This document shows positions 57,093 to 64,000 of a stretch of 64,000 bases of DNA, one piece after another. How positions within the stretch are numbered: the first letter of the stretch is position 1; each line of letters starts with the position of its first letter. This DNA comes from Desulfuromonas sp. KJ2020 (GTDB taxonomy: Bacteria; Desulfobacterota; Desulfuromonadia; Desulfuromonadales; SZUA-540): positions 1,291,651 through 1,355,650 of the forward strand of contig NZ_JAKUKE010000003.1 in assembly GCF_024197615.1 (NCBI RefSeq), given 5' to 3'. A program made the translations under genes and the position numbers. A model generated the notes under the pieces. That model was not told where the DNA came from, made no database searches, and worked only from the letters and a program-made list of their open reading frames with translations.

Positions 57093-57431
57093 TTAGTCTA
57101 TTTCTTCGTTTTCGTAGTAGCGCTGCTTTTCAAGTGCTAGCCACCCAATTGCACTAGCAAGCAGGTAGGCTGCTGGAACTTTTAATATGTTTTCAGTTGT
57201 CCATTCTATTTTGTGCGCTGCCAATAATGTGAAAAAGACAGTAAAAATTAGACCTGACGTGAAGCCGATTATGCCTGATGCAATTGAATCACCTTCTTCG
57301 TAACGATGAATAATTGTTTCTACCTTTGTACTGATCAACGTCAGAAGGTTAAAGCAGCCAAAGTACGCGCAGTAAAAAATGTAAACCATGAGTCTGAATT
57401 GTGGGTTGTAGAAGAAACTATTTTTACTCAT
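57093..57431 (-). CDS. Cassette-encoded membrane protein
   Basis: 112 residues with three hydrophobic segments (LMVYIFYCAYFGCFNLLTLI, GIIGFTSGLIFTVFFTLLAA, PAAYLLASAIGWLAL). AT-rich. The start is preceded by an attC right core (GTTAGCA). No homologous family recognised. Confidence 0.65.
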   Translation of the reverse strand: MSKNSFFYNPQFRLMVYIFYCAYFGCFNLLTLISTKVETIIHRYEEGDSIASGIIGFTSGLIFTVFFTLLAAHKIEWTTENILKVPAAYLLASAIGWLALEKQRYYENEEID

Positions 57432-57443
57432 TCCATTTTTGCC

Positions 57444-57558
57444 TGCTAACGGTTCATGATAACCGGCGGCGACGAAAAGTTACGGCCACCACCGCAATTT
57501 TAGATTTTGCTTTTCAATTTAGCACAGACGTATTTTCCGTCCGGTTGATTAAGTTGAT
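57444..57558 (-). repeat. attC site interrupted by the IS1111-type element
   Basis: On the minus strand it reads TTAATCAACCGGACGG, a long variable stem, CGTCGCCGCCGGTTA and GTTAGCA. The left core GCCCAAC is on the other side of the insertion at 59208-59214. Confidence 0.72.
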
Positions 57559-57580
57559 ACTAGTGCAGGCCCCCTCCGTA

Positions 57581-57601
57581 AATACCGGACCGTCCGGTAT
57601 T
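57581..57601. repeat. Perfect palindrome in the IS left end
   Basis: AATACCGGAC-C-GTCCGGTATT, ten-base arms, 43 bp before the transposase start. A possible transposase or regulator site. Confidence 0.6.
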
Positions 57602-57643
57602 CTTTGAGTAACGCAAACCTTCTCAAAGAAAGGAGCCTGCACG

Positions 57644-58693
57644 ATGAAATTCTACACCAAAGCGCACCGATTTTATTGCGGCGTCGATCTGCATGCCGAC
57701 GCCATGTATGTCTGTATCCTCGATGCGAGCGGCGAGGTGGTCGTTCATAAGAACATCCCGACTCGCCCCAAGGCATTCCTGCGACTGATCAAAGCGTATC
57801 GAAAAGGACTGGTGGTCGGCTGCGAGTGCATGTTCACCTGGTACTGGCTCGCCGATCTGTGCGCTGAAGAAGGCATCGATTTCGTCCTCGGCCATGCTCT
57901 CTACATGCGGGCCATCCATGGCGGCAAAGCCAAGAACGATAAGATCGACTCCTACAAGATCGCCGTACTGCTTCGTGGCGGCTCCTTCCCGCTGTCCTAT
58001 GTCTATCCCAAAGAGATGCGTGCTACCCGTGATCTGCTCCGGCGCCGCAACCATCTGGCTCGTAAACGTGCCGAGCTCTTTGCCCATATCCAGAATACCG
58101 CCACTCAGTACAACCTGCCCGCCCCTCTGGGTCGCATCGCCAAGCCGAGCGAGCGGGGGGATCTGCTGAGCAAGTTCCCCGATCCGGTGGTGCGCAGGAT
58201 GGTCGAGGTCGATCTTCTGACCATCGAGCATTATGAGCAGCTGCTGGAGCGATTGGAGCGGGAACTCGAAAAAGTGGCCACACGGCACGACCCAGTCAAT
58301 CTCTCTCTGCTTAAGAGCATCCCCGGTGTCGGAAAGATCCTCGGCATGGTCATGCTCTACGAGATCGAGGATATCGGACGCTTTCCCCGCGAGCAGGATT
58401 TTGCCTCTTACTGCCGATTGGTCAAACCGGCCAAGCAGTCCAACGGCAAAAACTACGGCCACTCAGGCAAGAAGATTGGCAACGCGCATCTGCGCTGGGC
58501 CTTTGGCGAAGCGGTGGTTCTGATGCTCAAGGGCAACGCGCCGGCGCAACAGGTCAAGCAGAGACTCGCCAGCAAGCACGGCAAAGGCAAGGCCATGGCG
58601 ATCCTCGCACACCGGCTGGGAAGAGCCGTCTATTACATGCTCAAGAATCAGGTGCCTTTTGATCAGGAGCTTTTCCTGCGCAAGAGCACCTGA
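57644..58693 (+). CDS. IS110-family transposase (DEDD type, IS1111 group)
   Basis: 349 residues with GAAAGGAG upstream. The N-terminal RuvC-like DEDD domain includes CGVDLHADAMYVCILD, GCECMFTWYW and KNDKIDSYKIA; the C-terminal transposase-20 domain includes LLKSIPGVGKILGMVMLYEIEDIGRF with a catalytic-type Ser/Tyr region (KQSNGKNYGHSGKKIGNAHLRW). Full length. Members use a guide RNA encoded in a noncoding end. Confidence 0.93.
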   Translation: MKFYTKAHRFYCGVDLHADAMYVCILDASGEVVVHKNIPTRPKAFLRLIKAYRKGLVVGCECMFTWYWLADLCAEEGIDFVLGHALYMRAIHGGKAKNDKIDSYKIAVLLRGGSFPLSYVYPKEMRATRDLLRRRNHLARKRAELFAHIQNTATQYNLPAPLGRIAKPSERGDLLSKFPDPVVRRMVEVDLLTIEHYEQLLERLERELEKVATRHDPVNLSLLKSIPGVGKILGMVMLYEIEDIGRFPREQDFASYCRLVKPAKQSNGKNYGHSGKKIGNAHLRWAFGEAVVLMLKGNAPAQQVKQRLASKHGKGKAMAILAHRLGRAVYYMLKNQVPFDQELFLRKST

Positions 58694-59206
58694 AGCGGAG
58701 GGGGCGGATCAGCCTGAGCCTCTAACTGGCGATACCCTCAAGGCAGACTGAAACCGATCGGCCGAAATGAAGCGAAAACTTCTGGGAGAAAAACCCTTAA
58801 ACCAGGCCGGATAGTCAGCCACCCACGATCAGCCGGTTGTATTGATTGGAGATCCGCCTCGCTCCCATATAACTTGCGCGATGGTCCAAAGGGCCAGCGC
58901 CGGATTCTGCCCCTTCCCCGATCCCGCAACTAACTGCGGCCATCGGCAAAACCAGATGGACCCCGATGTCTTGAATGGGACGGCACAAGGGAACGCGCGT
59001 GATTCCAGGCGGCAGGGAGGCCTCAAAAGAGCCCCTGCAAAAAGAGCCTCGATAAGTGTTTGGAGCAGAATTCGTCTGCAGCCAGAAGATAATCCCAAGT
59101 CGGAAACCGGTGGGCTCTGGTTGATCAGTCGCTTGTCAAAGAACCAAAGGAGACTTCTTTTAGGTTATCGATCTTTTTTACTCTTGACGGCCGGGGGCCT
59201 GATAAG
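58694..59206 (+). ncRNA. Noncoding right end, probable bridge/seek RNA region
   Basis: 513 bp without a gene, between the transposase and the right inverted repeat. IS1111-group elements encode their target-guide RNA at this position. Hairpins are frequent, including CCGCA-ACTAAC-TGCGG at 58924-58939. The 3' 383 bp are duplicated at 56675-57058. The limits of the RNA are unknown. Confidence 0.6.
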
Positions 59207-59232
59207 GGTTGGGCAAGCTCTTAAGCCTCAAA

Positions 59233-59604
59233 TCATTTCTTAAATATTTTCGCTGGCATCAGAAAGCAATTCTGCTTGTGTGGGTTGATAATGACCATGT
59301 CATCATCTGCTAATCCAGCAACGATATTTTCAATTTTTGCTGCCACCCCAAGTTCGCTCCACCTTGAGCCAGAATTGGCTTCCAAGAATGATGCCTCACT
59401 CGCGAAGATTGGAATAAATGGTTTGTTGTTGTGTGCAATAAATTCTTGGATTCTTATTTGCCCGTCCGTTTGCTCCCCAGAAATGAAATAGACCTCTACC
59501 TCCCTAAGGCGTGCGAGCAGCTTTGGACCATATGCATTAAATTTGGCTGCCTTTTCGACAAGTTCGTCGATGGGTATATCATTTAACTTATTCAAAATTC
59601 GCAC
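59233..59604 (-). CDS. Cassette-encoded SseB-like protein
   Basis: 123 residues. The segment EVYFISGEQTDGQIRIQEFIAHNNKPFIPIFASEASF resembles the SseB N-terminal domain (enhanced serine sensitivity), and VINPHKQNCFLMPAKIFKK fits the end of that fold. A single-domain version in a cassette. GTTGGGC stands just before the start codon region and GCCCAAC follows the gene. Confidence 0.68.
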   Translation of the reverse strand: MRILNKLNDIPIDELVEKAAKFNAYGPKLLARLREVEVYFISGEQTDGQIRIQEFIAHNNKPFIPIFASEASFLEANSGSRWSELGVAAKIENIVAGLADDDMVIINPHKQNCFLMPAKIFKK

Positions 59605-59616
59605 CTTTCATTTGCT

Positions 59617-59720
59617 GCCCAACGGTAGTGATAAGCGGCGGCGGATAGGCCAGCGAGGACCACAGAACTTTTGTTGAGAAGCACCGCGTTTTACCCGTCC
59701 GCTTGATTATTTGGTTGGGC
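59617..59720 (-). repeat. Intact attC site
   Basis: 104 bp; on the minus strand GCCCAAC, AATCAAGCGGACGG, a variable stem, CGCCGCCGCTTA and GTTGGGC. This is the clearest attC in the window and fixes the array direction: cassettes run on the minus strand. Confidence 0.88.
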
Positions 59721-59722
59721 GG

Positions 59723-60289
59723 TTATTTGTCGTTGCCGAGGACGGCGCGCTCAGCGCTCAAGTGCAAATCAGATTTTTCTTGTTCGAGCAAAAGATAGGT
59801 GCTTCTTTTTATATCTTCTATTGGCTGGTTGTTTTTTAAAGATTGAGCTTTTCCCCATTCCTTTTGAGCTAATTCATTTTGACCAATTTCCTCCAGAGCC
59901 ACCGCAAGTTTGCCACGGTCAATACCCTCAACGATTTTTTGCCCCTTAATGACACTTTCTGTTGAGTTCATATTTTTGAAAACTAAGAGTGCGAACGGGA
60001 AGAATATTGATTCATCATTGTAATAAGTTTGATCATCCCTAAAAATTCTGAACCCATCATCAGACTCAGCGTTGACAGCAACCCACCTGTGAGTGACGGC
60101 CTCAAACTTTCTGTTTTCGCGAGCAGCCTTCGCCGCTAAAAATTCCTGTTCGGTTTTCAGACCGGATCGGATCAATTTGACAAAAGTCGGGCGGACTTCC
60201 CTCTCAAGCAAACTTGTGACAAGCGCACCTGCAATAAAGCCAAAGAAGAAGATCAATGACCAGAACATATATCTTTTAAATGTCTTCAT
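59723..60289 (-). CDS. Cassette-encoded membrane-anchored protein
   Basis: 188 residues from ATG 60289 with AAGGA upstream (60382 start is inside the attC). One N-terminal helix (MFWSLIFFFGFIAGALVTSLL), then a periplasmic or cytoplasmic helical domain with a TPR-like part (GKLAVALEEIGQNELAQKEWGKAQSL). Function unknown. Shares its plan with the 62690 gene. Confidence 0.7.
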   Translation of the reverse strand: MKTFKRYMFWSLIFFFGFIAGALVTSLLEREVRPTFVKLIRSGLKTEQEFLAAKAARENRKFEAVTHRWVAVNAESDDGFRIFRDDQTYYNDESIFFPFALLVFKNMNSTESVIKGQKIVEGIDRGKLAVALEEIGQNELAQKEWGKAQSLKNNQPIEDIKRSTYLLLEQEKSDLHLSAERAVLGNDK

Positions 60290-60303
60290 TATTCCTTCTT
60301 GCC

Positions 60304-60409
60304 GCCCAACGGTAAAGCTCACCGGCGGCGCTGTGCCACTGGCATAGCAGAGACCTTTTATCGAAAACCACCACTGTATCAACCGTCCGTGTGGAGCGAA
60401 GGGTTAGGT
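60304..60409 (-). repeat. Intact attC site
   Basis: 106 bp; on the minus strand ACCTAAC, CACACGGACGG, a variable stem, GCGCCGCCGGTGAG and GTTGGGC. Same architecture as the site at 59617. Confidence 0.85.
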
Positions 60410-60413
60410 TGAT

Positions 60414-60812
60414 TTATTTATAAAGTAGAAGTGCAGCCTCTTTCCCAAATACTTTGGCGATACAAAAAAATATGGAAGTGAAAATAATTATTAAAAGAGC
60501 ACCGCATGACCAAACGGCGTGATTTTTTAACATTGATTTAATGCTGTCTTCTTTTTTTGCAAATTGCGTGTGAAATTTATTGTGCCACAGACTGTTGTAA
60601 CCAAACATCATGTAGAACCACACCATGATTGCTGACAAGATTAACAATGCGTCAAAAATGTAATTATCAGATTTGATTGAGAGAAATGACAACGCCGACA
60701 TCAAGAATAACCACTGTAGGAGTTTGAAAAACTCTTCAGCTATTGGACGAGACCAATTGGCAAAAAACAGCATTATTTTGTCGAAAAAATCGTCGTTTTC
60801 TTGTGGTTCCAT
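60414..60812 (-). CDS. Cassette-encoded integral membrane protein
   Basis: 132 residues with three hydrophobic segments (LLQWLFLMSALSFLSI, DALLILSAIMVWFYMMF, CGALLIIIFTSIFFCIA). AT-rich, no domain recognised. The start is 8 bp downstream of the attC core GTTAGGT, which carries the IS1182 insertion. Confidence 0.68.
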   Translation of the reverse strand: MEPQENDDFFDKIMLFFANWSRPIAEEFFKLLQWLFLMSALSFLSIKSDNYIFDALLILSAIMVWFYMMFGYNSLWHNKFHTQFAKKEDSIKSMLKNHAVWSCGALLIIIFTSIFFCIAKVFGKEAALLLYK

Positions 60813-60826
60813 TTTTTCAACCTAAC

Positions 60827-62592
60827 GAGGTTGTAGAAAAAGCCGGGTCCTCGGCAATCCTTCCCAGCCTTTTTAGTCATAATTCCTTATCAGGGATTTA
60901 CCGGGTTCAAAGACCCTATAGGGTGCGGGTTTTAGTTACCATAACACCCATTATTCGAACCTGGCCCCTTTTTAGGTCTGTTTTGGGGTTCTCCGGGTGG
61001 TTTTTCAGACCGCCAAGCCATAACGGTGGATCTTGAACAGGTTGTGCAGCATGGTCATCAACTGCCACTGGGCATTCACTTTGGTTTTTCCTCTCAGGGT
61101 GAAGCGCTGCAGGCCGAGCATCTCCCGGATGTTGGCAAAGACCGGCTCGACTATCCCCAGCCGGTGCCCATAGATCGAACGGCCCAGCGCGGAATCGATC
61201 TTTTGCCGCATCCGAACCAGTGAACCCGCGGCGCTTTTCGGCAGCCTCTCGATCAGGATGTTCGCCTGCCGGGCGCCTTTTTGGCGGACCGAGCGCAGGC
61301 ACTGGGCGCGCAGGTGGCAGCTGTCGCAATTGGCCTGGTGCGCCTGGAACTGCATGAAGAGCCGTCCGGCGATTTTGGCCTGGGCGCATTTTAGCCACAT
61401 CGCCTTGCCGTCTGGACAGATGCAGGTGCGCTTTTCGAGGTCAGCCTGAAAGTCTTCGGTTGTGAAACGCGCCTTGGGGCTGATTTGGGGTGTGGCGGCC
61501 GGCTTGTAGCGGCCAGCCTCGGCAAAGCGCGGATCGCGGGAGCGAAAGCCGTGGTCGGCAATATAGCCGTCAATCCGGTTGTGCTCGAGATAGTCGAGGG
61601 ACTCCCGGTTGCAGTAGCCACTGTCCGCCAGTACCTTGGCGTCTTCCAGTGGACTTTCGCCCAGGTTCTGCTCTACCTGCCCCAGCATCGGCTCCAGCAG
61701 GCCGTGTTCATCGCCGCTGCCGAAGGCCTCGGCGGCGACCACCACCTGATGCTTGCCGTCGACGGCGGCGACGCCGTTGTACCCCTGGATCACCCCGTGG
61801 CCCGTCTTCATCTTGGCGCTGTCGTTGTCCGTGAGGTTGCTCTTGACCGGCTTGCCGCTGCGCCCCAAACGCTCCTCGTTGTTGGCCAAGAATTTTTCGA
61901 TTTTGTCGCTAGCGGCCAGCAGCTTTTCGACCTGCTTCTGCTCACGACGCCGGATCGACTCCTCGGCGTTCCCCTTCTTATCCTCATCCCGATGCTTCTT
62001 CAGCAGGTAGCGCACCGCGTTGTCGACCTTCTGCGCCTTTTTTCGCAGCTCTTCCCGCGTGCCGCTCCACTCCTTGGAGGCGTTCGAAGGCATTTTGCAG
62101 CCGTCGACCGCGAACATCTCCCGGCCGATCAGCCCCAGATCGTCGCAGACCAGGATGACTTGCTGGAACAGTTTGGCGATCTGCTCGGGACAGCCGGAGA
62201 TGAAGTTGGCGATGCTGGTGAAGTGGGGCCGGCTATCGGCGGAAATCGCCATGAACACAACGTTCTCACGACACAGCGCTTCGATCTTGCGGCTGGAGGT
62301 GACGCCGCGAGAGTAGGCCAGAAGGACGATCTTCAGCAGGATGGCCGGATCATAAGCCGGGCGACCGGTATCATCATTTTTGAATTTGGAATCGAAGATA
62401 CTCAGATCGAGTTTCTCGTCGACGAGGTAGTTGACTGAATGTTCGAAGGTGCCGGGTAGTATCTGGCGATCAAAAGAGACTGGCACCATGACTGTTTGTT
62501 GGATGTTGTACTCTTTGAAGCGGGGCATCGTCCCTCCTAACGACTAAAAATTGCCCGCATTCTAGCACATTTCAGCCTTTTTCTACACCTTC
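60827..62592 (-). mobile_element. IS1182-family element inserted in an attC core
   Basis: 1766 bp bounded by imperfect 18-bp inverted repeats (GAGGTTGTAGAAAAAGCC at 60827; the reverse of GCCTTTTTCTACACCTTC at 62575-62592). AAC flanks both sides as a 3-bp duplication, or ACG-type 4 bp if shifted. It splits the attC right core GTTAGGT before the 60414 gene. Confidence 0.85.
61005..62528 (-). CDS. IS1182-family transposase
   Basis: 507 residues. The N-terminal domain (DDTGRPAYDPAILLKIVLLAYSRGVTSSRKIEALCREN) and DDE region (MFAVDGCKM; VLADSGYCN; EPVFANIREMLGLQRFTLRG) match the family. A zinc-like CHLRAQCLRS lies between the second and third acidic motifs. AGGAGG precedes the ATG. Appears intact and possibly active. 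Confidence 0.93.
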   Translation of the reverse strand: MPRFKEYNIQQTVMVPVSFDRQILPGTFEHSVNYLVDEKLDLSIFDSKFKNDDTGRPAYDPAILLKIVLLAYSRGVTSSRKIEALCRENVVFMAISADSRPHFTSIANFISGCPEQIAKLFQQVILVCDDLGLIGREMFAVDGCKMPSNASKEWSGTREELRKKAQKVDNAVRYLLKKHRDEDKKGNAEESIRRREQKQVEKLLAASDKIEKFLANNEERLGRSGKPVKSNLTDNDSAKMKTGHGVIQGYNGVAAVDGKHQVVVAAEAFGSGDEHGLLEPMLGQVEQNLGESPLEDAKVLADSGYCNRESLDYLEHNRIDGYIADHGFRSRDPRFAEAGRYKPAATPQISPKARFTTEDFQADLEKRTCICPDGKAMWLKCAQAKIAGRLFMQFQAHQANCDSCHLRAQCLRSVRQKGARQANILIERLPKSAAGSLVRMRQKIDSALGRSIYGHRLGIVEPVFANIREMLGLQRFTLRGKTKVNAQWQLMTMLHNLFKIHRYGLAV

Positions 62593-62695
62593 AACGGCCT
62601 GAGATAAGCGGCGACGACGTTTCGGTTCGGCCTAGTAGAGACCATTTCGAGAACAACCGCGCTACTTTTCGTCCGCCTTTATTGCGTGGTTAGGT
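62593..62695 (-). repeat. Left part of the attC interrupted by the IS1182 element
   Basis: On the minus strand ACCTAAC (overlapping the stop of the 62690 gene), AAGGCGGACG, a variable stem, CGTCGCCGCTTA and then GTT followed by the insertion. The missing core lies at 60820-60826. Confidence 0.82.
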
Positions 62696-63178
62696 TCCGC
62701 TGTTACTAAAAAGACTGTTCTGTTCGAGCTTCACCGAAATTTCTATAAGGTGGTCTTTTGAGCAATCTTTCCATCCGGAATTTTCACAAAACATCTGAGC
62801 TTCGGATAAATATTCATTTGCCTTTTGGGTATTGCCAGTTTCATTTTCTACTCTTGAAAGCCGTACATAAATTAAGGTTTTGTCTATGTAGTAGGACTTC
62901 TCAGTAAACATTGGTGATTCTATTTCTTTTGTTTGATCAACTGCCTCTGAGAATATCAGCAATGCTTCTTTGTAACCCTCTGGATAATCATTGCTGCGCT
63001 GTGTTTCAACGAATGCTGCATATCGGCTTATAAGTGCAGCTTCGGTGGCAAATGCATTACCTTTTTCAAGTACATCAACAAGGTGACTATCAAACCAATA
63101 TGCAGCCCCTCCTAGACAAATGAGTGCCACCAAGAGGTGAGAACAGATAAGCAGCGTGATCTTTTTTGCTTTGGTCAT
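62690..63178 (-). CDS. Cassette-encoded membrane-anchored protein
   Basis: 162 residues. One N-terminal helix (ITLLICSHLLVALICLGGAAYW), then a helical region with a TPR-like repeat (VRLSRVENETGNTQKANEYLSEAQMFCENSG). No known family. Preceded by GTTAGGT and followed by ACCTAAC, so it is a cassette. Confidence 0.68.
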   Translation of the reverse strand: MTKAKKITLLICSHLLVALICLGGAAYWFDSHLVDVLEKGNAFATEAALISRYAAFVETQRSNDYPEGYKEALLIFSEAVDQTKEIESPMFTEKSYYIDKTLIYVRLSRVENETGNTQKANEYLSEAQMFCENSGWKDCSKDHLIEISVKLEQNSLFSNSGT

Positions 63179-63185
63179 ATTTGGA

Positions 63186-63241
63186 ACCTAACAGGGATTA
63201 GGCGGTAACCGGTATATCGGATATACCGGTTACCGTCATAT
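63186..63241 (-). repeat. Decayed attC-like element with long palindrome
   Basis: The right core GTTAGGT is kept (minus strand). A 31-bp region at 63204-63234 is a perfect 15-bp-arm palindrome with one central base. The left core is lost. The middle aligns with 52711-52769. Confidence 0.6.
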
Positions 63242-63360
63242 CAGCTAAAAATTACAGTAATTTCGGGATGTTGCAAATTAGGGATTTCCCATCACAAGAC
63301 TAGGCATTCACAAGCTCCTGCCAATGCCAGGCCCGCAAAAGAAAACTTTCATCCCTACGC
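63242..63360. other. Short gap with a dispersed repeat
   Basis: Contains repeat copy 4 at 63275-63293 (AAATTAGGGATTTCCC) and no gene. Confidence 0.5.
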
Positions 63361-64000
63361 TGTAAGAAATTGACGCGTTGTTTACAGAATCCGATAATAT
63401 CGAGGGGAGGATTTTGTAAACATGGTCATGCACAAAAACATTCGGTTAACGCCTCATGATCGGCAGAAGATCTGGCAGCTTTGGCAGACTGGCGAATACA
63501 AGGTCAGTCGCCTGGCAGAACTCTACCGGGTTTCGAGGCCAACGATCTACAAGATACTCGCACGGGCCAGGAAGCAGGAGTTTGTACCCCGCAAGAGTGT
63601 CAACGATCGTTTTCGTAGCCTCAAGTATGGGCTGAAGCGGCTGGCTAAAGTCGAGCGCGAACTCGAAGAAAAACGAAAAAGAGAAGCCAGACGCTACAAC
63701 AAATCATATCCTGGAGAGCTGGTTCACTTCGACAGCAAGCGGCTCCCGTTGATCAAGGGCGAAGATCAGACGCTGCCACGCGAGTATCTGTTCGTCGCCA
63801 TTGATGATTATTCCCGGGAACTCTATGCAGGGGTATTCCCGGACAAGACACAACACAGTGCCGAACTCTTTCTGCGTCAGGTGGTCGATGAATGCCCTTA
63901 CACCATCGAATACACCTACTCAGACAACGGCAAAGAATTTAAAGGCACTGGCGAACATGCTTTCGTCAAGGCTTGTAACGAACTCGGTATCGGCCAGAAG
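63361..64000 (+). mobile_element. IS481-type element, right part beyond the window
   Basis: Starts at TGTAAGAAATTGACGCG, a TGT-type tip, 61 bp before the transposase start. The right end is outside the window, so the length is unknown. Confidence 0.7.
63422..64000 (+). CDS. IS481-family transposase, truncated by the window edge
   Basis: 193 codons are open from ATG 63422 (GGGAGG upstream) to the edge. An N-terminal helix-turn-helix (YKVSRLAELYRVSRPTIYKIL) is followed by the start of an rve-type DDE domain: first Asp in LVHFDSKRLPL, second in TYSDNGKEF. The third acidic residue is beyond the window. Confidence 0.88.
   Translation, partial: MVMHKNIRLTPHDRQKIWQLWQTGEYKVSRLAELYRVSRPTIYKILARARKQEFVPRKSVNDRFRSLKYGLKRLAKVERELEEKRKREARRYNKSYPGELVHFDSKRLPLIKGEDQTLPREYLFVAIDDYSRELYAGVFPDKTQHSAELFLRQVVDECPYTIEYTYSDNGKEFKGTGEHAFVKACNELGIGQK

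Larger units (their letters stand above)
57559..59206 (+). mobile_element. IS1111-group IS110-family element inserted in an attC site
   Basis: Subterminal inverted repeats CAGGCCCCCTCCG (57566-57578) and CGGCCGGGGGCCTG (59188-59201, read in reverse) bound a transposase gene and a 513-bp noncoding right end, about 1.65 kb in all. The repeat positions, several bases inside each tip, and the insertion at an attC core fit the IS1111-attC group. Ends are inferred by comparison with the solo copy at 56675. Confidence 0.82.

Noticed and set aside
58696..58705. CGGAGGGGGC after the transposase as the right end of the IS
   Set aside because: It inverts the left repeat exactly, but the solo copy and the full copy both end at GATAAG (57058, 59206) next to attC cores, which places the true end there.

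Overview
The window reads as a chromosomal segment of an anaerobic, metal- or sulfur-respiring deltaproteobacterium, most likely Desulfuromonadales (Geobacter/Desulfuromonas-like). The evidence is gene content: multiheme c-type cytochromes beside an outer-membrane barrel and an NHL protein, a FrdCAB-type fumarate reductase/succinate dehydrogenase, a Tat-exported selenocysteine formate dehydrogenase with sigma-54 control, a tungstate transporter under a molybdenum/tungsten-cofactor riboswitch, and rubrerythrin. This assignment is an inference from gene families; no rRNA gene is present.

Layout. 1-4.4 kb (minus): an NHL-repeat protein, two compact 12-heme cytochromes and a beta-barrel protein running off the left edge; together they look like a trans-outer-membrane electron conduit. 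4.97-12.9 kb (minus): a cofactor island of fdhD-mobA fusion, Moco/Tuco riboswitch with terminator, tupABC, moeA, moaA, MOSC protein, tatA, moaC and mogA. 13.2-18.2 kb (minus): formate dehydrogenase catalytic (Sec189, SECIS hairpin), iron-sulfur and NrfD-type membrane subunits. 18.6-21.9 kb (plus): an NtrC-type regulator and its sensor kinase. A 15-bp inverted-repeat motif and sigma-54 promoters occur before both the fdh operon and fdhD-mobA, so the island is probably one regulon covering metal uptake, cofactor synthesis, sulfuration, Tat export and the enzyme.

21.9-43.6 kb is ordinary core genome: iron alcohol dehydrogenase, SprA-like protease, frdCAB, rubrerythrin, FadL, cold-shock protein, M16 protease, HrpB helicase, aminotransferase, M20 peptidase, M23 peptidase, a MshEN/GAF protein, a lipoprotein, a TPR protein and an ACP phosphodiesterase-like protein. 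43.9-52.2 kb holds ion and stress genes: UspA, a Na,K-ATPase-like pump, an orphan LuxR regulator, MgtE and CopB.

52.2-64 kb is an accessory region of lower GC. From about 54 to 63.2 kb it is a gene-cassette array of integron type: seven or eight small minus-strand genes, mostly of unknown function, separated by ~105-bp attC sites with RYYYAAC/GTTRRRY cores. No integrase lies in the window. Insertion sequences have entered the attC sites themselves: an IS1111-group IS110 element (plus a solo right end of a second copy) and an IS1182-family element (plus a 29-bp terminal relic of a second copy), each at the attC core. The window ends inside an IS481-type transposase.
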